Assembly: GCA_958299035.1 (NCBI GenBank)
Contig: CATQJL010000001.1
Location: 4,774,399-4,838,398, forward strand
Direction of reading: 5' to 3'
Source: Cylicocyclus nassatus
Lineage: Eukaryota; Nematoda; Chromadorea; Rhabditida; Strongylidae
DNA length: 64,000 nt
Part shown: positions 56,986 through 64,000 of the stretch, one piece after another
Numbering within the stretch: position 1 is the first letter of the stretch
Layout: each line of letters starts with the position of its first letter
Position numbers and translations under genes: made by a program
The notes under the pieces: generated by a model
The model's database searches: none
Told to the model about the DNA's origin: nothing
What the model saw: only the letters and a program-made list of their open reading frames with translations

Positions 56986-59164
56986 ACTTTGAAGGTCCCG
57001 CCGAGATTTCCAGTGCCCGTACTTATACCGAGATTGCTCAAGTCAAGGGTACCTCCATCCACGGAGCCCTGTCAAGAGTGGACTTCAATACCTATTACGG
57101 TTGAAAATGCGAAAGACAGTTTCATTTTTGAATCTAAGTTACTAGGTTCTCCATGCGATTGCAAATTTCACCTGAAAATTCTTTTTGATGACACCTTGAA
57201 TAAAAAGAATAAATTTTTGAACAGACTAAATTTTGCTGGATCAAGTAAGATTATGGCTGTCATATTTACAATATTTCATAAAGGCATGAGAGAAAAAAGG
57301 GAACTGGAAAAATTTGCAGGATTTCCTTTAACAACGTTTATTTTAACATACTGCTCTCACATAAGAAAGGCTTACATATTTGACTGCCGTCAATGAATAA
57401 CCTATACTTCCAGACCATTTTGAAAAGAATTAAAGTTGCTTTGCATCATAGAAAATCTTATGAGCGAATCGAAAAAAGCCCTTATTTGAGATTTTGTCTA
57501 CCCTCGCGAATATGGCGACTTTCTTCGACCTTTTCTTGCTGTTGCGAACGAAAAAAAGCTGATTTGCTAATGGTTCCTTCTTACTCTCATTCTACTCTAA
57601 TATTTGCGATACTGGATACATCGCATGTCGATGTATTCGCGAGGTTGAGTTTTGCACGTTTTCATTTTGATTCACCGGCAAAATGAACGAACATTTCAAG
57701 ATGTATCCAATGCACATTTTCTTCCATTTTTCAGCTGCTACAGCGGTGCGATTAGGAGAGAGTGCTGAGTTAGTCGCTAGAAATTACAAGCCTTTGTTTT
57801 CATCACGTCCAATTTTTTCAAAATTTCTTTCAGACTTTTGGGGGTGCTTCAACAGCGGGGCTAATCTTTTGCCAACTTGAGCAATTTTTCTTCTTTTTTT
57901 TTGCTACTCATACTAGAATTTTGCTGAATAATCTTCCAGAAGTTTTGAGTTTTGGATAAATCGGCTACCTATTATCACCAATATCACTGCAAAAACCCAA
58001 GAATACAGGAGTTTCAAACTTCGAATATTACTATTACTAACCTTACAAATCAAATGAATAATTTTCGCTTCAGAATATGAAGATTTTAAGCCTTGGGATG
58101 CAGTGGTGCGCGCTTGTGAAATTAAGGAATACTACAATATTTCCGATAAATTTCGCGTGTCTTGCTAGAAGAAGACAATAACAAAAAGGAGCAAAAGTCT
58201 CATCGAATGGTACCTGAACTGTTTTCAACATTTCAAGTTCTAGAGGAGTTGAAATGGGCCGACTATAAAGTTTTGTCACATTAAAAAATATACTCTAGAA
58301 ATTCTCAAAGGCAAGCCATACAGCTACAAAAATGGCTTCTGTTGGCAAAAGGTTTGTCCTATCTGTTGGCATTCAGACCTTCTTCGAAAATCTTAGATAA
58401 AAGTTTTGGAAATTAGTGAAAGTGAAGCATGGTGAAAACGAAGTGCTGTAATTTCAGCATTCTCTCAACAAATCACACTACGAGTATAGCAGCTGGAAAA
58501 GGGAAGAAATTTTGCATCGATGCAGCTTGAAATGTTAGTTTATACATTCCAAAGAACTGACAGAACTTCTAAACCGACGTAGCACTTAGGATTGTCGTTT
58601 TTAGAACAACTGAGTTTGTTTTCAATTTTTGAAGACGTACTTGAAAAACAAGACATCTTCTATGTGAACTCATCATAATTTCACTCAGTGTAAAGTTATA
58701 GGTGATTTTACAAACAATGCAAAAATTTTCTTCATAGAGACTTTCTCATGAGCATGACTGCATCTTTGCAACTTCAAGACAGCGGCTCGGCAGAATGACA
58801 ACTTTGGGATATTCATCATTCTCGGTCCCCCTGGATGACCTAAGTCCAAGACTGTGCTTTGCACCTTTTCCGAACGTGAAAAGCGTTGAGGGCGGACCGC
58901 GTAAGCGCCCTCTAGAGCGCGATTGTTCATGAGTGGAGATACTGTACCCACCGTATCCACGAGCATTGAAAAGAGCAGGAAAAGGCCATTTAGATGTTTT
59001 TCATTGTACTGCAATAAGTCCACAACTCCAAGAAATTGCTGCGTTAAAGGCATCCAAAAATGGGATAAAACTTTCGAAACAACTTATCAGTGGGACATCA
59101 ATAGTCAGAGTAGTCATCATTCCTAGAATTTATTGTTTTAGCAGTGGTTGCAGAGTTTTATTTT
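56986..59164. other. intergenic, no gene recognised
   Basis: AT-rich. The open frames at 56989-57880 and 58685-59053 have no recognisable domain and overlap one another in unrelated frames. Confidence 0.3.
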
Positions 59165-59465
59165 CTAACTAGTTGACTTACCCGACTCCGCCCGGCCCTG
59201 TCATTATTATATTCGTAATCAGCATGCTCGATTACCCCCCCCCCCCCCCTCCCTATGCCAACTCCCAGCCCCGTAGCTCAAATTTTGCAAAAAATCGATA
59301 AAATCGGTATGGATCGATGACGAAAAGTAGCCTATGACACCCGCCGGGGCCCGAAGTGCATGTGTGCCAAGTTTGGTCCGGATCGGTTCAGAAATGGAAT
59401 TTTCTATTCGGAACATACGTACACACAGACAGACAGACAACAGACATTTAGTTTTATACATAAGA
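59165..59465 (+). repeat. dispersed repeat family A, short copy
   Basis: Starts AGTTGACTTACCCGACTCCG and ends in ACATACGTACACACAGACAG and TTTTATACATAAG, with GATGACGAAAAGTAGCCTAT and CCGCCGGGGCCCGAAGTG inside. Compared with 31070-32156 it has a single ATCGATAAAATCG module. Confidence 0.75.
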
Positions 59466-60054
59466 AGAAGCGCAGATTTTTTGCTTAAATTGTGAAAGCT
59501 AACGAGGATTTTTCGACTAGAGAAGATTTGACACTTCAAAAATGAGTACTTTTTAAAGCTAACCCCTGGTAAGTCAGAATATGTCATAGTTAAAACGTTC
59601 TGCGGCTTACGTGCAGCACGTAAAAAATGAGAACCTCTTTCTCAACCTTTTCTCTCCTCTTCCCGCATGTGTAAGCTATCGATGCATAACTTTTCATCAA
59701 AAATCTCCATCAAAATGCATTACCTGTATCTAGCGCAACAGGAATGTTTTCTTCTGTTTGTTTTCCTAGATAACTTATCTTATGTGAAAACGAAATGCGG
59801 CATTACTACATCAGTCCCGTCACCATGCTGCAATCTTTGTAGTCCAACTTTCTATGGTATTAAAAGATTGGTTTTTGATGATTGCGAAACATTTCATAAA
59901 TTGAGACACGAGCCTGTTAATTAGAACTTCCAGAAGTTTAGCAACATTTGGTCGCAGTCCCATGGTGAAGGCACACTCTTTGTATAACATTTGCCAATCT
60001 CACAATTTTCTAGATTTAGGATGGTTGCTTGCCTCTCCTGTATTGCATTGTAAC
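59466..60054. other. intergenic, no gene recognised
   Basis: Nothing I can support here. Confidence 0.3.
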
Positions 60055-60057
60055 TAT

Positions 60058-60260
60058 GGGCTCGGACAGAGTTCACGCGATTTAATCGTCGCAATTTAAT
60101 CGCCGCGATTTCCATTCATTTCCATCTTACATTCAAAAGTTTCGGGCTGGAAAAGTATCACAATCGAAATGCAACCTGGTCGGCATGCAATGAACTCGTA
60201 ACAGTTGTCTTGTCGCGATTGAATCGCGACGATCATATCGCGTGAATTCTGCTCGAGGCC
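60058..60260. mobile_element. Harbinger-type MITE, copy 2
   Basis: Related to 54471-54671 along its length (TCACGCGATTTAATCGTCGC at the left end, TCGCGACGATCATATCGCG at the right end). TAT flanks both sides (60055-60057, 60261-60263), 203 bp. Confidence 0.78.
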
Positions 60261-60322
60261 TATGCCGGCTAATTTGTTAACTCACAGAGCTACACAGCAA
60301 GCTTTCCAGAATGACTATCATA

Positions 60323-60503
60323 CAGGGCTAATCAATTGAAGTGTCGGGTGCACTAGTATCTCCATTCCCGCGCTGAACTCTGCGTATCTTCCGCGGGACA
60401 TGCTCTCTGAGCATTTTCTTAGGGCGAGCGTGAGAACAGCGGACCTTCAATCGCGCGGGAGTGGAGATGCTGGTGCACCCGACGAATCAATTGATAAGCC
60501 CCG
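60323..60503. mobile_element. TA-inserted MITE, 181 bp
   Basis: Left end CAGGGCTAATCAATTGAAGT and right end (read inward) CGGGGCTTATCAATTGATTC, then shared GTCGGGTGCAC and TCTCCA.TCCCGCGC. TA lies at 60321-60322 and 60504-60505. Probably a Tc1/mariner-superfamily derivative. Confidence 0.75.
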
Positions 60504-60939
60504 TACATCCACTTAACTTGTGGTTTTCCTGGATAATGTAGATACAAGAAACAAGCCTAAATCGGCTTGCTGAAGCATTTTCACCCCCCACTAAAAGAAA
60601 GGAGTACATAACCGAAGCTTGGCAAACACAAATCTTGGCTTTTCGCCGTCTGCATCTGTATACTAAAAGCCCTTGTAGGTGCAAACATGTGTATATACTA
60701 GTGTATGTTTTGCCATATACCTGGAAAGTCACATCATCACTTTTCGCTTACTTAATTTTTAAGGAGAGGAAAGTATCCTGTGTCTTGTAGACATGTATTT
60801 ATGTAGATATGTTCCATTTGTCTACAGTATTAGAACATGATGTGAGGGCTCGTGGGAAGCCACCGACTATTCTTCAACTTAGTCTATGTTTTTGGGTAAG
60901 ACTAAAGTAGTTTGCTGATGCACTATTTTTCTCGATATA

Positions 60940-61736
60940 TTAGGCTGTCCGGAAAACAATGTTGCATCGTGTTTTATCATGCAATATCGTGGCAGGTTGA
61001 GCAGTAAAGTAAATGGCGTACCAGCCGATAGAGCAAAGCTAGCACCACAAAACGAAGCTCGGACCTTCGAGCCAGGTTTGATCTGCGTGAATTGAAGTCA
61101 AATTTCATAAGGCACTAAAGATCTTAAAAAAACGAAAAATCGTATCTTCGTTCGGAAAAGTCTGGGAACCCCTAATTTGCTCATGTATGAATTCACCATA
61201 CCAGATAGCCGTACGCACATATTCGTGGTTTTTCCCTGGCAGGAAATTAAGAAAACGAAATTCGGCATATTTTTGTTAAAGCAATCCTGAGCTTCTCTCA
61301 AAAGTGATTCTTTAGTATGAAGCTTTGGGAGTCTACACATGAATTTTCAACTTTAGACAAGCTCTTCTCGAGAAAAACCAAATTGCTTGCAAAAAAATCC
61401 CCGAAAAACGCGACATACTCGCACTTTTGACCTAATTTTGTTTGTTGTACTGTAGCCATGGAAAAATAGCACAAACTGTACAGGTGAATGTCTAATGTTG
61501 AGAGTACATACATGCCTGTGCAGATTGAGTCCCTAAGACGTCTTTGGACAGAGATACGATTTTTTCGGGCATCTGAAATTTTTTATGTTTTGGATTCGAA
61601 CTTCAGTTAGAGCAAGATTTCCGCGGAGATTGTAAATTATCTTTTAGAGCTTCCTTTGCTCTATATGATACCCATTCGCTGTATTCGTCACTCTGTCGCG
61701 GTAGGATGCCATGCGACATTATTTTCCAGACTTCAA
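60940..61736. mobile_element. degenerate mariner-type MITE
   Basis: Left end TTAGGCTGTCCGGAAAACAA preceded by TA. The right end is diverged (read inward GTCTGGAAAATAATGTCGC, around 61710-61736). Inner segments are partly inverted (CGAAAAATCGTATC at 61130 against GATACGATTTTTTCG at 61553). The right boundary is uncertain. Confidence 0.5.
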
Positions 61737-61870
61737 GCAACACTATTCATGTTCAAAGAAAAAACTTGAAAGTCGATTTTAAACTAATCTGCTTGATTAC
61801 TTGTCTCAATCTGATTGATATTGGCATTTAAAGTAAGCTAAAATATTCTTATGGTAAGCCTCGCCGAGCA

Positions 61871-62001
61871 CGCTGAGGTAGAGGAACGAACTCAGCGCGC
61901 TGTCCCAGTTTATTCCATTGCACGTACCGAGACATATCGCGTTAGGACTAGTAATCTGCGCATGTGACGCCCACTGGCTGCGTTCGTTCCTCTACGCAGC
62001 C
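61871..62001. repeat. double hairpin repeat
   Basis: CGCTGAGGTAGAGGAACGAA with CTCAGCG forms a first hairpin (61871-61897). GGCTGCGTTCGTTCCTCTAC with GCAGCC forms a second (61976-62001). The two are also inverted copies of each other (GTAGAGGAACGAA / TTCGTTCCTCTAC). Probably a small MITE. Confidence 0.6.
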
Positions 62002-63152
62002 ACTGTAATTGAAAACAGACGTTGATCAAGATCAAATTAAGATGAATTGTTACGCAAAATGATTTGCACTTATCTATTGAGCCTTTTCTACACGTTTAGG
62101 ATGTTTATCTTGGTAGACGACCATGGGCTTTTGTGAAGAGGCTTCTAGGCAGTCTCGGAACTCTCCATGATTTTGCACGCAAATCAATTTTTGGTCATAT
62201 CACTTTACGACCTGTCACTAATGTGTCCCCCTAAAAGCCAATACAACGCATAAATTTCATTTTTTTTCAAACCTTTACCTAGAGTAGTAAGGTTTTTTAT
62301 AGGAGGCGTAAAAAACGAAAGGAGCTCCTTATCTAACAGGGGAAGGATACTTGGATGCCGTAGCCATTCATAATGATTTGTATACCAAAAAATGCGCTTT
62401 TGAATGCTGGTTCGTAGACTGTCTTTCATATCTGCGAAACGATAATCTGAATGGAGTTATGATTTTTTTCATTAAAAAAATTGCGTTCCTGCGGAGGGTC
62501 AAAATCATCAATAAAAAAATTTTCTCTCCTTTCTAAATGCTGAGTATGATCCAGATAGTCTAAATAAATATTACTATGACTAAAATTTTCTTCACTAGCA
62601 CCAAACGGTAGGCTAGATCAAATCTGGTGATTTTTACTATCCAAAAGTAGGCTAAATTTTCAAGGAAAAAAGCTCATAACTTTCTTCAAAAGATCGTTTC
62701 GCAGATTTCGAGCACAGATTCAGAATCTGCATTCGAAGGCGCATTTTTTGATATAGAAATCATCGGAATGGCCGCGGCATCCAACTATCCTTCCCTTGTA
62801 AGGAATTCATGTAGTTTGTGATAGACTTTTGGCGGCTAGAAGAAAATTCAAACGCGTAACAGATATGGGTGATAATAAGGTTTCAAAAAGGAACTACTTT
62901 CAGACACTTTTGATGGCTATCTCCTCATATATAGGAAAAGCTGGATTTGCTAAGCCACGCATACGCATATCATTGCCTTGATTATTGAGTAAATTTGTCC
63001 TTTTCATTGGACAGCTATCCTCTTCAAATAAAAAGAATCTGCAAACTAAGTCAAAAAATTAATCCTGATCCTCATTTCAATGGTTTGAGAATGATTTTTC
63101 GCAGTAAATTGTAAGCCGGTGTATTTGACCGACTGCCATTCATTATACTTTC
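62002..63152. other. intergenic, no gene recognised
   Basis: AT-rich and without a supported gene. Downstream flank of the small minus-strand gene that ends at 63153. Confidence 0.3.
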
Positions 63153-63516
63153 TCAGCGGAACAGTGTCTTTTCGTGCTGAAGAAATTAGTGCCGTACGAC
63201 ATCTTAAAGTTGAAAATAAAAACTTACACCACCATAGCTAATGTATTTCTTCACCACAGTTGGCTGCATTTGGTATGTACGGTATGTTGTTTTCTTGATC
63301 ACAGTCTCGCTTGGCTCCACGTCGACAGTTGCTTGTACTTGCGCAGGAACACTTACGTCGCTGGCGTCATACCTCTGCTGTCCACGTTTAAATCGTCTAT
63401 GTTCGATAATTTCTCCTTCCACCTATGAACTCATATTTTTCGTTTCATCGCTGAAAAAGTGAACTCACATAAAAAGCGAAACCCAGTAGGAGCGAGGCGG
63501 AAAGTAGCAGTTTCAT
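63153..63516 (-). CDS. small putative secreted protein, 88 aa
   Basis: Minus-strand model with three exons: 63516-63469, 63422-63228 and 63176-63153. Introns of 46 and 51 bp have GTGAGT/ATAG and GTAAGT/TTCAG sites, and all phases are 0. The first exon is a typical signal peptide (MKLLLSASLLLGFAFY). The mature part begins VEGEIIEHRRFKRGQQRYD and is rich in V, T and Y/K (YRTYQMQPTVVKKYISYGG), with no cysteines or membrane helix. The dibasic KR at residues 27-28 could be a processing site. Without the last splice, the second exon would run on to a stop nearby, giving a slightly different C-terminus. I do not recognise the family. A short secreted, possibly structural or signalling product is an inference from the signal peptide alone. 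Confidence 0.55.
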
Positions 63517-64000
63517 TTGTGAGCGCAAAATTTTGAAAGCTTAGGGTATATGTAGAGCAGCAACCATTAACCATTGTATCCCACAATTGACGGAAGTTTT
63601 ATAGGAATTTTTATGATTGTGGAAAAGTTATTATATAATTTGCATATTTTTAATGTGCGAATTCGATAACAATCACACAAACGTATTTTCTGGGTATTCA
63701 TGTATGCTAAAGACAAGCAAAATGTAATAGGTAAGGCAAAACGTTATCGCAGAGCTCTAGATATCAGACAATGCGAGATGATATCGATGAAAAGGTATAT
63801 GCTACTGCATAACGAAGGTGCAGTACCGTTGGGCGAATGCCGACTTATTAGACGCAGAGCGCATAAGGCGCAGGGTCTACAACAAAGACATGCGCACGCC
63901 GCCGCGCCCGCTTAATCAATACTGCTTCTGCGCCTTCGTCCTGCAATAGCCTTTGTGCATGTTATTGTAATTACTGCAGGGTTTCGTCCGGACTTGCCCG
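63517..64000. other. upstream flank of small gene; end of window
   Basis: AT-rich to about 63690 (presumably promoter of the minus-strand gene), then higher GC. An open frame at 63700-63915 ends in A/H-rich repeats and is not convincing. Confidence 0.3.

Noticed and set aside
63700..63915. Open frame of 71 codons at the end of the window
   Set aside because: No signal peptide or domain; the C-terminus is A/H/R-rich low complexity from GC-rich sequence.

Overview
The window looks like nuclear DNA of a nematode, most likely a clade V (Rhabditina, strongylid/hookworm-like) worm. The evidence is: AT-rich DNA with many small introns (about 50-60 bp); two serpentine chemoreceptor genes of the nematode-only Sra superfamily; TTAGGT/TA mariner-type, Tc4/Tc5-type and Harbinger-type repeats; and two exact copies of the 22-nt nematode SL1 spliced leader inside a retrotransposon. 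Only three genes are supported as host protein-coding models. Most of the window is transposable elements and their foldback derivatives.

Layout. 1-2.5 kb: intergenic, with a reverse-strand tRNA-derived SINE. 2.55-7.64 kb: srab-like chemoreceptor gene 1 (7 exons), with a mariner MITE in intron 2 and a CR1/Jockey-like LINE tail in intron 4. 8.76-14.27 kb: a very large inverted repeat with about 2.4-kb arms, TA-flanked and starting CAGT. Its centre is a 500-N scaffold gap bordered on both sides by a cDNA/library primer sequence. 15.6-16.7 kb: mariner-type MITE. 18.5-21.4 kb: CCGGAG minisatellites, a palindrome, and a lone DEAH-helicase exon fragment. 21.7-23.0 kb: copies of a dispersed repeat (family A). 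23.4-24.4 and 28.8-29.7 kb: mariner-type elements. 30.9-35.05 kb: three TA-inserted elements almost end to end, the first carrying a nested family A copy. 36.1-39.9 kb: srab-like gene 2, with the same seven-exon structure as gene 1 and a Mutator-like MITE in intron 4. 40.4 kb: forward SINE. 41.8-42.9 kb: Tc4/Tc5-type foldback element with tRNA-Gly-like sequence in both arms. 45.8-55.1 kb: mariner-type MITE split by a Bel/Pao LTR retrotransposon (46.15-54.44 kb) and by a Harbinger MITE. 55-62 kb: no supported gene; family A, Harbinger, TA-type and hairpin repeats. 63.15-63.52 kb: a small three-exon gene on the minus strand for a putative secreted peptide.

Most interesting system. Each LTR of the Bel/Pao element carries a complete SL1 spliced-leader sequence followed directly by GT, about 155-160 nt downstream of a TATA box. 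The gag-pol region is broken by several frameshifts. A third ORF (458 aa: coiled coil, acidic stretch, Cys-rich C-terminus) is fully open and begins two bases after a canonical TTTCAG acceptor. One testable reading is that the LTR leader's own SL-type 5' splice site is cis-spliced to that acceptor, giving a message that imitates an SL1 trans-spliced host mRNA. The alternative is capture of SL1 from a trans-spliced genomic RNA during reverse transcription. Both readings are inference.
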